Positions 1 through 8,732 of a stretch of DNA of 16,866 bases are shown piece by piece (position 1 is the first letter of the stretch; each line of letters starts with the position of its first letter). The notes under the pieces are model-generated. The model ran no database searches. It saw only the letters and a program-made list of their open reading frames with translations, and was not told where the DNA came from. A program made the translations under genes and the position numbers. The stretch spans positions 57,103 to 73,968 of the forward strand of contig CAAAJI010000137.1 of assembly GCA_900642245.1 (NCBI GenBank), written 5' to 3'. This DNA comes from Fragilaria radians. Its lineage: Eukaryota; Bacillariophyta; Fragilariophyceae; Fragilariales; Fragilariaceae.

Positions 1-1
1 A

Positions 2-487
2 GAAGGGGGGTTGGAGATAGATGATTGGAATGACTCTCGGATAACATCTCATGGAGAAAATGAAGCAAATGATTGCGAAGCATCGTCTCTAGTTTGCATG
101 GCATGGATGGCTGTGTATGGTCGAAGGCATCCGATGATGGCTGGATGGGCTCTAGGCCCGGAATTCTCTCGAGACAACGTTAAAACTCCAAACAACACTA
201 ACGACTCAGCTAGCTATATATGGGGATGGGCTAAGACATCATCGTTCCTTCTTCCACCTCCAATTTCAAACCTAGTCCTTGAGGAAGGCATGGAACTAGG
301 AGATGCCGATGACCAGGTCTTTGGCCGTACTAGTTCTAAAACCGGATCCGGGACTGTGGGTATTTTGACTCATGGATTGATTGATCGATCAGCATATTAC
401 GAGCATGCGCTTATTTTGGCATTGGTGCCTTGGATAAGACCCGATCTTTATCCAAGTAAAGTCGATTCAATATTTGACTCAGAATGA
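2..487 (+). CDS. Inosine/xanthosine triphosphatase (DUF84/YjjX-type), 3' part
   Basis: This is the C-terminal part of a non-canonical purine NTP phosphatase, an enzyme family that hydrolyses ITP and XTP so that they are not built into nucleic acids. The frame is open to the left edge: codons from base 2 read EGGLEIDDW, matching the conserved EGG(V/L)E of the family, so the TTG at base 11 is internal and the true start lies outside the window. Later family blocks are TSSFLLPPP, then LEEGMELGDADDQVFG, then SKTGSGTVGILTHGLIDRS and YEHALILALVPWI, the usual 'K.GsG.vG.LT.G...R...YE.A..LAL.P' ending. Between EGGLE and TSSFLLPPP there is an insertion-like polar stretch (about residues 50-75, with NVKTPNNTND) that bacterial YjjX lacks as far as I recall. 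The stop is TGA at 485-487. The gene is intact where visible. Family assignment is strong; substrate preference is inferred from the family. Confidence 0.9.
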   Translation, partial: EGGLEIDDWNDSRITSHGENEANDCEASSLVCMAWMAVYGRRHPMMAGWALGPEFSRDNVKTPNNTNDSASYIWGWAKTSSFLLPPPISNLVLEEGMELGDADDQVFGRTSSKTGSGTVGILTHGLIDRSAYYEHALILALVPWIRPDLYPSKVDSIFDSE

Positions 488-832
488 AAATACCAAGAGT
501 GTGTACTCATTTTTTAATCCTCATGACGAAGAGTTTATTTGATACCTTGATTCTCTGAGTTTGATGCAACGCGATTGTACGTATTTCAACATGTCACTGC
601 TGCAAGTAGTGATTGATGATAAATCCATGATAGCTTATTAAAATGTGGAAAAAATGATATTACTGTATTGTATCCTTTTTGACAACCTTGAAGCGGGATA
701 CAAATATTTGAGAATTTTTCTAGAGAATAAAGTTGTCAAGAATTCCAAAAAATGAGAAGCAAACTTCATGGAAAACTAAAGGGTCATAAAAGTAGAAACT
801 CATCATCATAATACACCACAGCCAACATCATC
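488..832. other. Intergenic, nothing recognised
   Basis: AT-rich spacer between two genes transcribed rightward. It should hold the 3' UTR of the NTPase gene and the promoter and 5' UTR of the next gene. I see no open frame, repeat or recognisable motif that stands out. Confidence 0.5.
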
Positions 833-1159
833 ATGCTGAGTAAATCGTCTCTCGTCAGTTTGAGTCGCATCAATATGTCGTTAACATCAAAGTCAATGCT
901 CACTCGGTGCCTTGCGACAGCACCATATGACGTTGATAAAGCAACCATATCGTTCTTCAAGACCAACCATGTTAATTTGGGAGATCCAGCAAAGAAAGCT
1001 CAAGGTGTGGACAATGTCAACAGTGATCCGAAAGTCGAGTCACCATTGCTTACCAAGGAGGAGGGGAAAAAACTTCATAAGGCTCAAAGGAACGACAAAA
1101 TCCAGGACGCTGGCCTATATCAGGCTATTCATAATTTACGACACAGCAGTCATAGGTAA
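833..1159 (+). CDS. Small protein with mitochondrial presequence-like N-terminus; 3' end uncertain
   Basis: An ATG at 833 opens a 108-codon frame. The first ~30 residues (MLSKSSLVSLSRINMSLTSK, then SMLTRCLATAP) are rich in Ser, Leu, Arg and Lys and lack acidic residues, as expected of a mitochondrial matrix presequence. The remainder is hydrophilic and probably helical (LLTKEEGKKLHKAQRND, then LYQAIHNLRHSSH). I do not recognise the family. The annotated end is doubtful: the last codons are CAT AGG TAA G, so the stop (1157-1159) is embedded in a perfect-looking donor AG|GTAAGAG. Just downstream another frame reads EEVRNHEGFLKI (1170-1205), and in the original frame IEAEGLDAWKGTLQF runs at 1241-1285 before a TAA. 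Either the gene continues through an intron or it has suffered small indels. The reality of the gene is moderately supported; its product is unknown. Confidence 0.6.
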   Translation: MLSKSSLVSLSRINMSLTSKSMLTRCLATAPYDVDKATISFFKTNHVNLGDPAKKAQGVDNVNSDPKVESPLLTKEEGKKLHKAQRNDKIQDAGLYQAIHNLRHSSHR

Positions 1160-2072
1160 GAGATTCTAAGAAGAAGTGAGGAATCATGAAGGTTTCCTCA
1201 AGATTTGACAATGTCGGACAATTGGAATTTTAAAACTTAGATTGAAGCTGAAGGTTTGGATGCATGGAAGGGAACTTTGCAATTTTAACTAGTGATACAT
1301 ATATTTATATTCTATATGCGTTAGATTTAATCTTCTTCGGATGGTTCAGAATGTGGAACACAATAGAGAGTGACGCAGCGACCGAACCAAGGGAATAACT
1401 GGGGTTTCATCACTATCTTTGCGATTGTTGTAGTTGTTATCCTATTCTTACCCCCCGCTTTACGTGAACACGATAATGAATTTACGTAACTATGATACTA
1501 TCCTTCTTATTCATGCGATGCAAAGAGATCTACAATTTTTCTTTTATCAAGGGCACTTATACGTTTATACGTAAACAAGGAAAGCTATATTCCAATTACA
1601 CTTTTGAATGAGATGTACCAGGGAGGGCAAGTTAAATGTGCTCTCTGTCGCAGGTTTTTTACGATTCGACGATTGTCAAGCGTTACTGTGTAGCATATCC
1701 ACCTTTCGACAAGAAAAATCCACTAGAATAAACGAATTCATTGTACATTTTGAGTCGTGACAAATGATGAACTTTGGTCCTATCCTTCAGAGAAGATCTT
1801 TCTCTTGCAATTTATTTAGTACTCAATTCTTAAGCCATCCATACTCAATTACAACTTAACTATCCAAATGTTTTCTTCTGGGGTATTAATTTCTTCCCAA
1901 GTCGCTTACTGTCGTTCAACATAAAAGTTCATAATCAATCAACAGTTTATAATTCTATCATGCATTCCTTAATATAATACTTATATGAACTACTCTTATG
2001 ATACAACTCTTTGAATCGTTTTCGAATATCGAATTCCTCTCTTCTCTCACATACTTAATTAAAATATGAAAT
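1160..2072. other. Convergent intergenic region
   Basis: The first ~130 bases probably hold the true 3' end of the preceding small gene (coding-like tracts at 1170-1205 and 1241-1285). Beyond that, AT-rich sequence lies between two genes that converge. I see no long open frame and no clear repeat; a short C-run (ccccccg near 1450) is the only compositional oddity. Confidence 0.4.
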
Positions 2073-3241
2073 TTACAAATTCATTACGGTCTTTTTTCTC
2101 ATCATGGATATGGAACAATTCGCTTGTTCTTTTAACGATCGAACAAGAGGAATAGCCTCAGCACTTGCACGCCTCAGTCGTCGATCTAATTTATGATTTA
2201 ATGCTTCTTGCTCGGAAGACTCAAGTTGGCAAATATTTCTGGGCATCTCCTTCAAGTTTTTATTGCGCTCATCTTTTCGAAGTTGAAGCGTTCGGGTCAA
2301 ATTCTGTGGTGTGGGATGAGCCTTGAGTTCATCCGCCAATGACTGGTACTTTGCGGCCAAAAATACATGTCCCGGTTGTTCTGCATGGTACTTGGCCTTT
2401 TTGTCTCAATGCTGAGGTGACAGCCTGAAGTGTTGCTTGAACTATCATACGTTGTACGAGTTCGGCACGCTGGTATACTCGAAGCGCTCGTGCATGCTTG
2501 TTCTTCTTGAGCCAATACATCAGCTAATTCCATGAGGGCTTGTGCGATCCCCACATGATCGGAATGCAATTTGGTTTCTTGAGCCTTTTCGGATAATCTA
2601 CGTGCGACGGCTTCGAGGTAGTGAAATGTAGATGACTTGGGCTTCTTTTTTGAACGTGAGCGAATCTTGGGGGAGTCAGAATCTGACTGTTTTTCTGACG
2701 TCTCCACAAGAACTTCTAGGGTGGGACGTGCTGGAGTACTTTTTGGATGCGCTTCCTCCATAAGAGGTATGCCAAATTCGTCGCTTTCTGTCGCCAAAGA
2801 TTCAGCGGCTGTTACCAAAGTTTTCCCCATCGGGGACCTTATCGGAGAGTGACTTTCATCGATTTCTTGTGTCGTAATATGGATTTCTTGTGGGGTCATC
2901 TTAACGTCATCAATTTTGTTGCATTGGGATTGCCGTGAACGAAGAGCACTCGCAGTGTTGCTCATTACTGCCGTTGAAACTGAATCATGAGAAGAAGGTA
3001 CTAGAGCGGGCATTGGCAACGTCCCGCATAATAAAGATGTGTAATGAATATCATGTGGAGATGAAGTCGTTAACGAAATCACCTTGTGGGCCTTGGATTT
3101 CGACTCACTGTACGATTCTAGTGTTGACTTGTAGTACTGCACAAAAAGTGGTATTACAAGAACCAAGCCCATGATGGCTTCGTAGCTCAATACCTGCATT
3201 TCGCTTGCATGACTAGCTAAAGTCGATAATGCTGCTCCCAT
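2073..3241 (-). CDS. Membrane-anchored protein with TPR-like helical C-terminal half; two +1 frame changes
   Basis: The ATG is at 3239-3241. The N-terminus has one likely transmembrane helix (about residues 22-40, IMGLVLVIPLFVQYY). A long Ser/Thr/Pro/Lys-rich low-complexity linker follows (about 45-200, including a basic RSRSKKKPKSS patch). From about residue 205 it becomes helical (FHYLEAVARRLSEKAQ, then ALMELADVLAQEEQ). At about 2495-2503 the sensible reading moves to the next frame (ARALRVYQRAELVQRMIVQA), and at the A-run 2398-2402 it moves again (AKYHAEQPGHVFLAAKYQ), continuing to a stop at 2073. Joined, the helices resemble a tetratricopeptide repeat (LADVLAQEE then ARALRVYQRAEL), typical of protein-protein interaction scaffolds. 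Read straight through, the first frame ends at 2297 with an unlikely Ser/Thr/Arg-rich tail. Each shift equals one extra base. They could be mutations in a pseudogene, consensus errors or very short introns; a larger single intron fits less well because the middle frame looks coding. Function unknown. Confidence 0.65.
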
Positions 3242-3929
3242 GAGACCGATATAAATATAGTCACTAACTTTATCGTCAAATAATGGAGGGAACGAATCTT
3301 TTAAGGGTGATGGCTTAATTCCTTTATCGGAATCAATTCGATATCATTTTTTTCAACCGTTAAAACCTAGTCCCGAATTGAAACTCGCACCGAAAATCGG
3401 TGACGAAGGGCTCGGTTTTTCATCACAGTTCACAAGAATTTGAGAGTCGTAAATAGGAGTGACAGTGCCAATAAAAGATCGGTTTTTACTTTGATGTTGC
3501 ATACATGTATCGGCAACAGTTGTATCAGAGATACTGATGTCTCATGCCCCCTATGCAGCAGTGATGTCTGAGGTGGAGACGGAAAGATACACAAGGTGGG
3601 AAGCATAAGGTACAATTTTGAACAAATCCATGAGAAATATTGCAATGCATGATCCAAATTGACAAATATTTTTCACATACCTAATAGCAATGTGCTTGAG
3701 AATAGATTTAAAATCAGACTCAATGGTATTTTAATCATTTACTGAAAGTAACAGCCATCCTTTGACAAGGTATGTTGCAAAAAGGATGAAATTTTACAAT
3801 ATCGGTGTACAAATTAAACTCCATTCCATGAATGCAAACTGTGTTTAATCCAGGAAACAATGAAGTTAACATTAGCATGAAAAGGTCTCACAAGATAATC
3901 AGGAGCTGTGAGGATGTCTAATAGGGTCA
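3242..3929. other. Upstream region, nothing recognised
   Basis: Sequence 5' of the leftward TPR-like gene and left of the copia relic. It should contain that gene's promoter. The reading frames present start with non-ATG codons and show no family features. Gag sequence of the neighbouring retroelement might once have been here but I cannot recognise any, and I found no LTR. Confidence 0.4.
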
Positions 3930-5125
3930 AGAGTTGTGGCATAAAGTTAGAAACTTGTTGGAAAATCTGATGCACTTTAGTCATAGGATTGAAAACTACT
4001 AACAAATCAGGCACAACTGGATAAAAACCTAGGAGAGAGTCGCTTTCTGATCTTATCTCAAACTCACATTAGAGATATGGAAGGTTTAGATTCTAGGCTT
4101 TGCTTGTTGAAAATTGCAACATCTTTTATAGGATTTGCTTCATGTATAAGGCAAGTTCCTGATAAAGTTTCTTTCTTAACTTGAAATTGATTCACGAAGT
4201 CCTCAAATTCAATTAAAAGGTTTATATGAGAAAATGGAACCATGGCGTTTGAAGGTCTTTTCAATAAAATGACCTAGCATGTCAATTCGAATAATCAGAG
4301 GCAAGGATTCTATAATGAAATGCCAAGTTGAAACAGTTTTCAGACAAATGACAGCAGAATTAGAGCCAACCTGAATGGAGCATGTCTTCAAATTAGAGTG
4401 TGACGTTTTATTCCAAATGTTTTCAGGAATGTTTGCTTCAAGAACTACTTTCTGTTATGAACGCTAATAAATCAAGAGCATTAGATGGAGCATTAGCTGA
4501 AATTTTCTTCAAGGCTACAAAGGATAGCATCAAGGGAAAATTAAGGTAGCGATGGATTCATTGCATGTTTGTAAGTTACTCACCGGGGGATGATACTTAC
4601 ACTATTGCATTGTATTGTTAGGCCAGATAAAAAATTAGAGCTGGAAACATGAAAACTCTTCAATTGAAGATCAGGAAGATGTTCTCATTGGACATTTTTT
4701 TAGATTTGAAAAAGTAGGAAGTGAATAGGGTAAGGTGAATGGACGAAACTAAGAAAAAGAAGGACATGGAGTGGCCTTCTTTTTTTTCGAGTCTTTTGAT
4801 ATCAATTATAGTTTTGCTCCTCAAACCTAAGACTACGGATGTTGATATGGAACTTGTACAGGGATTTGTAAAGAAAATTGTTCTGATGAACCTCCCACAA
4901 GGCATGGACGCAGATAAAGGTGTAGATCTAAACTTGAGACTCTTGTTTTCAACTATTTTTAAATTCCCTTTGTATTCATATTTATTCCTGTTTCTTTATT
5001 CCATTTGAAGTATTTGAGTATCATAATTGAAGTGCCGGGCAGATACCATAAATCTCATGCAATAGTGGTGATTTTATAAGGATCAATGCACCTTGAGCAC
5101 AGTTCAGATAGCTATTTTGGCATAG
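3930..5125 (+). mobile_element. Decayed Ty1/copia retrotransposon pol: integrase and reverse transcriptase remains
   Basis: Reading the plus strand gives copia Pol blocks in the correct order. A weak GAG-pre-integrase hint is LWHK at 3934. In one frame, 3993-4370, THIRDMEG (4062) sits where the integrase 'HsDi.GPM' block belongs, then ATSFIGFASCI (4107), then IKRFI*ENGTMAFE (4212), matching 'vKRfr.DNGTeF'. In another frame the end of integrase reads IKGKLR*RWIH then CMFVSYSPGDDTY (about 4532-4606), the characteristic 'GkL.dRG..CMFVGYs..H.gDtY'. In the same frame from 4739 the reverse transcriptase reads LLISIIVLLLK, DVDMELVQGFV and VLMNLPQG, the 'LL.ls..LgLkt.qvD..lA..Qg' and 'vyM.lPqG' blocks. 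At 5072 FYKDQC precedes LSTVQIAILA, where intact elements have YVDD, so the catalytic aspartates are lost. Stops are frequent and the integrase-RT linker is shortened. RNase H, gag and LTRs are not recognisable. Limits are approximate. Open frames on the opposite strand here (4064-4391) are shadows. Confidence 0.75.
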
Positions 5126-5229
5126 AGCCATGTTTTATCAATTTCAAGATATTGCTGCTCTCTCTTTTTCTCCATATTCTCTCCTTATTAGTTTGCGTTC
5201 GGGGTAGAGTGACAACTCAAACGTAAAAA

Positions 5230-5781
5230 ATGATTTTTTCCGCCATGATCAAACGCGCCATTCCTTTGCTATTGCAGGGCGCGAATCAATCAGGAATAAC
5301 TTCTTGTCTGCAGCCAGCTGTAGAGGCTCCAGTCGCCAATCGTGATATGCAATCTCCACTGGCACAATGGATCCCGGAACTTAGTCCTGGAAGATGGGTG
5401 ATAATTAATCTTATATGGTGCATCACCTACGCGATTCCCCTTGTTTCGATTTTCTGGAGGAGTGATAATGAATTCTACTACAGTCCTTACTTTTACCTTT
5501 TTGTAAACGTGGCATCCTGTACGACTTGGGTACTCCAGACAACTCTAAGCGCATTTTGGTTCTGGAGCAATTTGGGATTGGTTCGAGCCATCGAATTGAT
5601 CATTTCATTATATTTTGTGTTGGACGCATTAATTGTTATTTTCCTTCGCGATACTTCTAATTTGACAACCGCAAACATTGTTTTAGACTATGGTGTGGGA
5701 TTCTTAGCCTATGTTTGGGCACTTGAAGTAGAAATCAAGAATTTCATTGAAATGGACGGGATTGCGAGTGTGCATCGGTGA
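5230..5781 (+). CDS. Four-transmembrane-helix protein of unknown function
   Basis: A 183-codon frame with ATG at 5230 in an A-rich context (taaaaaATG); a second Met is at codon 6. The N-terminal ~50 residues are soluble and mildly basic and could be a targeting peptide. Four hydrophobic segments follow: about 55-76 (WVIINLIWCITYAIPLVSIF), 86-111 (Trp/Phe-rich, FVNVASCTTWVLQTTLSAFW), 116-139 (LVRAIELIISLYFVLDALIV) and 147-167 (ANIVLDYGVGFLAYVWALEV). The short C-terminus after the last helix is acidic then neutral. The high Trp and Tyr content and the charged residue within the third helix (RAIE) suggest a folded helical bundle, not a simple anchor. I do not recognise a family. The codon use is regular and the frame is clean, so I believe it is a real gene. 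It lies just downstream of the copia relic on the same strand and converges with the next gene, stop-to-stop gap about 200 bases. Confidence 0.75.
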   Translation: MIFSAMIKRAIPLLLQGANQSGITSCLQPAVEAPVANRDMQSPLAQWIPELSPGRWVIINLIWCITYAIPLVSIFWRSDNEFYYSPYFYLFVNVASCTTWVLQTTLSAFWFWSNLGLVRAIELIISLYFVLDALIVIFLRDTSNLTTANIVLDYGVGFLAYVWALEVEIKNFIEMDGIASVHR

Positions 5782-5985
5782 TGGGAACTGGAAATCACGA
5801 TTAGAAAACTCTAATTACAAGGATATACAATGGCTCTAAGCCAACTAAGTATGAAACAATCGTTTTGATTCAGATTTAATTGACGTTTAAAGTGAATCTC
5901 GTTGAGTTTTTTGCTTTCTTTGTTGGAAGGACAAAAGTCTTGTATCACGAAAGAAAGAGATACTAAACAAAGATGAAGAATGCTT

Positions 5986-6522
5986 TCAGCTATCCGAGTC
6001 ATGAAATCTGATTAACAGAATGTGACTATCGCTTTGTCCTGATATATGACTCCAAGTCCAATGAAAGCAATCAACTTTGAAACCGACAGATTTCAGCATT
6101 AAGTTTGCTTGAGGAGCCCAAGTCTCATTCAAATACGGCACTAATGCACGAATTGTCTTGGCATCATCGCGAATCATGCCAAAGCATGACATCTGAACGG
6201 GAAACGCCGACGCAACTTCCAGAAATAAATTATGCAACTCAAAATCTCGGAATGCTTGCTGAGCAGCATTAAAACGTGCGACCTTATGATCTGTGCTTAC
6301 CCCCGTATTTGGAATCATCTTATAAAAGTTCAAGTCTGGTTCTGACTCTACTTCGAGTGCGCCTATAACCTTGCGATTTTGCCATTTATACAATGAGTTC
6401 TCTCTGGTGGATACTTGGAAATCCTTAAACAATGGAACACGATCTCGTTTAAGAATTCCGGTATTTGCTACTTGTCGTCTTCTCTTTCCATTTAAGTCGT
6501 TGGGCTTTCTCAATTTCGACAT
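5986..6522 (-). CDS. Paralogue B of an unrecognised family (178 residues)
   Basis: The ATG is at 6520-6522 (MSKLRKPNDLNGKRRRQ). This protein and the one at 7504-8001 are clear paralogues, roughly 55% identical by my hand alignment over about 155 residues. Shared blocks are VSTRENSLYKWQ, GALEVESEPDLNF, AAQQAF, SCFGMIRDDAKTIR, LVPYLNETWAPQAN, LKSVGFKVDCF, then HWTWSHISGQ and a strand-like SHILLIRFHD ending. The N-terminal ~22 residues are basic (NGKRRRQ) and absent from the partner, possibly a targeting or nuclear signal. There is no signal peptide or membrane helix. The Asp/Glu- and Trp/His/Cys-bearing blocks are conserved between copies, which suggests selection on a fold or active site, but I cannot assign a function. 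The two genes point away from each other with about 980 bases between their starts, so they could share a regulatory region. Confidence 0.8.
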   Translation of the reverse strand: MSKLRKPNDLNGKRRRQVANTGILKRDRVPLFKDFQVSTRENSLYKWQNRKVIGALEVESEPDLNFYKMIPNTGVSTDHKVARFNAAQQAFRDFELHNLFLEVASAFPVQMSCFGMIRDDAKTIRALVPYLNETWAPQANLMLKSVGFKVDCFHWTWSHISGQSDSHILLIRFHDSDS

Positions 6523-7503
6523 GTCGCAATTTACAGTTTCAAGAAATATGTAGGAAAAAGGAGGAGAAGGTTTGATTCACGTTGAAACTGAATTTTTTGT
6601 TGCCCAATAAAAAAATCTCCAAGTTAGTCATACATGTTAAATACAGTAACAGATGTCTCAGAATTTCTCAACCCATTCGTGGAGGCTTTTTACTGTATCC
6701 CTTTTACCGTAGTTGTGTTGAAATTAGACTTTACAATTGAAGAATGCATTAAAAAATCCTTCAAAACTACCCATTACAATCTAACTCAATTTAAATATGA
6801 AATGAATTCTAAAAGCAGTTCTTCCTGGATCATTCCTTCAATCTAGAAGATTTTAACCATTGATAAAGTAAATGTCAACGTTTAAATTCAATACTGTTGA
6901 TATTGATCTGCTACTCAATTGCAAGGGGATTTCAAGTCACTCTTCCTTTTTACCAAGGCATCAAATTCTTAGAAAAAAACTGGATGATTAACGTAAGTCT
7001 GAAGTTCATGTGGATGAAAAAAGTTGTTAATAATTTTGGGAAGTTCTACTCTAAATCATGCTACGTAAAATAATGTGAAATATCATCTGCAACAATACTA
7101 TTGATGTCATAAGTAAGCGTATGTTGGACACAATGTTGACCAACCTAGTATCGATAATGTGGATTTCATTCACTTACAAGGTGAAAGGTGGACAAGGCAA
7201 ATGCGTTTTAGGTTAACAAGAAAGAGCACATCAAATTGGAGTAATTCGAGGATTTAGAGAACCTACCTTTTTCCACAACAAATTGTCAGAACAGAAATTC
7301 TTAGCTCATGAATATCAATTGGCTGTTTATTGTGTTATACATTCTCTAAGCGAAGTTGCTGACGCTTCTTGAAGATATGCTAAAACCTAAAACTAGTCTA
7401 AATTTATTCATCAATCTTTCAGTAATACAGTATTTGATTTTTACGCTTGTCAAACATTTAATCGCATACAAATTGATATCAAAACAAGTGGCTTCAACCT
7501 GTA
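6523..7503. other. Divergent intergenic region between the paralogues
   Basis: This 980-base AT-rich stretch separates the start codons of the two divergent paralogues and should contain both promoters. It holds one ATG-initiated 70-codon frame on the plus strand (6634-6846, MLNTVTDVSEFLNPF...), which resembles nothing I know and could be chance in DNA this AT-rich. I see no third copy of the paralogue and no inverted repeat linking the two flanks. Confidence 0.4.
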
Positions 7504-8001
7504 ATGACTAACGAAGAAAAGAAAAACCATGGCGCCTTCGAGCGTGAACACGTGCCTGCTAGCAAGGAGTTTCATATTTCTACTAGAAATAACTCTGAGT
7601 ATAAGTGGCAAACCTCTCATGTTGTCGGTGCTTTGGAAATAGAATCGGAACCAGATTTGAATTTTCGGACGATGACGGCACATTTAGGTACTAAGAAAAA
7701 GGTTGACGAATACCTAGCTGCACAAAAGGCTTTCGATGATCTAGGCTTACGTGATTCTTTTGTCCAAGCCGCTGAAGGGGTTCCTTTCCAACGGTCTTGC
7801 TGTGGATTGATTCGAGATGACGTTAAAATGATCCGCATGTTGGTGCCTTATTTGAATGAGACATGGGTTCCTCATGCGAATGAGCTGCTCAAATCAAGTG
7901 GCTTCCGAGTAGATTGCTTTGATTGGTCTTGGAGTCATGTTATTGGGCAAGGTGAAACTCATGTATTTTTGATCCGGTTCCATGAAATCCAAGTAACATG
8001 A
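7504..8001 (+). CDS. Paralogue A of an unrecognised family (165 residues)
   Basis: The ATG is at 7504 (MTNEEKKNHGAFEREHV); in-frame sequence upstream stays open only to an in-frame TGA at 7474, with no earlier ATG. The protein is the partner of the gene at 5986-6522. Conserved blocks are ISTRNNSEYKWQ, GALEIESEPDLNF, LAAQKAFDDL, SCCGLIRDDVKMIR, LVPYLNETWVPHAN, LKSSGFRVDCFDWSWSH and THVFLIRFHE. The C-terminal THVFLIRF looks like a buried beta strand. The composition is that of a soluble, intracellular, single-domain protein without signal peptide or transmembrane segment. The two copies differ mostly at conservative positions (E/D, I/V, K/R), the pattern expected of two functional genes under purifying selection and not of a decaying duplicate. 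Function unknown. Confidence 0.82.
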   Translation: MTNEEKKNHGAFEREHVPASKEFHISTRNNSEYKWQTSHVVGALEIESEPDLNFRTMTAHLGTKKKVDEYLAAQKAFDDLGLRDSFVQAAEGVPFQRSCCGLIRDDVKMIRMLVPYLNETWVPHANELLKSSGFRVDCFDWSWSHVIGQGETHVFLIRFHEIQVT

Positions 8002-8732
8002 CGTTTCTTTTGAAAGCTACTTAGATTCGAGTTTCCCGTTTTAAAACGCGTAATCATTCCAGAGGTCGTTACTTGATCATTTGATCAGGTAAATCCTTCA
8101 TCCAAGCGTACAATAAGATAATCATGATTTCGTTTTGATGGATTTCTGCGAGGTCACAAATTCTCAATCAATCTCCAAGTCTCTTTGGTGTTCTGCATTT
8201 GAGTTTCCCAGTGATGATTAGGTGTGCTACGGAATGTAACTCTTATAAAAGATCCATATTTTGCTTAGAGTTTTCGTTGTTAACGATACATCAGTGATTG
8301 CGTTTACTTTCGACAAAGAATGAATTCTAAATTGTGCTTAAATAAACTTCCTGGACGCTGAAAACAAAGCAACGTTTAAGATTCAACAGCAAGAATTTGA
8401 TGAAGCTTGCGTTATTTGAAAAGTTCATTTTATCAGGAAACTTCCCTTTCCCATCATCGAGGATATGTGTATAAAAAAACAAATTTGAAAAAATTGGGAC
8501 ATGAAATTTAATGGTCAATAACAAATTCTCTAAAGATAGATTGAAGCGATGAGTTCAAATTGTACACCCTTGGGATATACATTATTCAGTCAAATTATTT
8601 CAAAAACAATAATGACTACTGTTCCCAGTGTATGACTGCTTTTGATATACTTAAACTTTGACATTAGTTCTTTCATTCATTATCCTATTTTCTCCTTTTC
8701 GAAGTATTTAATATTTATATAGCGTGTCATTC
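8002..8732. other. Convergent intergenic region
   Basis: AT-rich spacer where paralogue A and the carrier-like gene end tail to tail. It should contain both 3' UTRs. A self-complementary stretch, tgatcatttgatca, lies near 8073-8086, but I see nothing else. The open frame on the minus strand at 8327-8524 begins with TTG and looks like chance. Confidence 0.4.

Noticed and set aside
2349..2518. A 170-base intron that would bridge the TPR-like gene's first and third frames (GTATTG...CAAAG).
   Set aside because: It would discard the middle frame, whose ARALRVYQRAELVQRM sequence continues the TPR pattern and looks coding.
2637..3174. Plus-strand frames across the TPR-like gene.
   Set aside because: They are shadows of the minus-strand gene, which has the ATG, the membrane helix and the coherent helical C-terminus.
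3430..3657. Minus-strand frame of 75 codons.
   Set aside because: It has a TTG start and no recognisable domain, neighbour support or convincing codon pattern.
4064..4391. Two overlapping minus-strand frames (66 and 60 codons) that looked like a frameshifted gene.
   Set aside because: They lie antisense to the copia integrase blocks read on the plus strand, one starts with TTG, and the plus-strand reading gives recognisable family order.
4660..4905. Minus-strand frame of 81 codons.
   Set aside because: It is the shadow of the copia reverse transcriptase reading on the plus strand.
8073..8086. Self-complementary tgatcatttgatca as a terminator or operator.
   Set aside because: It is short and AT-rich in a eukaryotic intergenic region; expected by chance.
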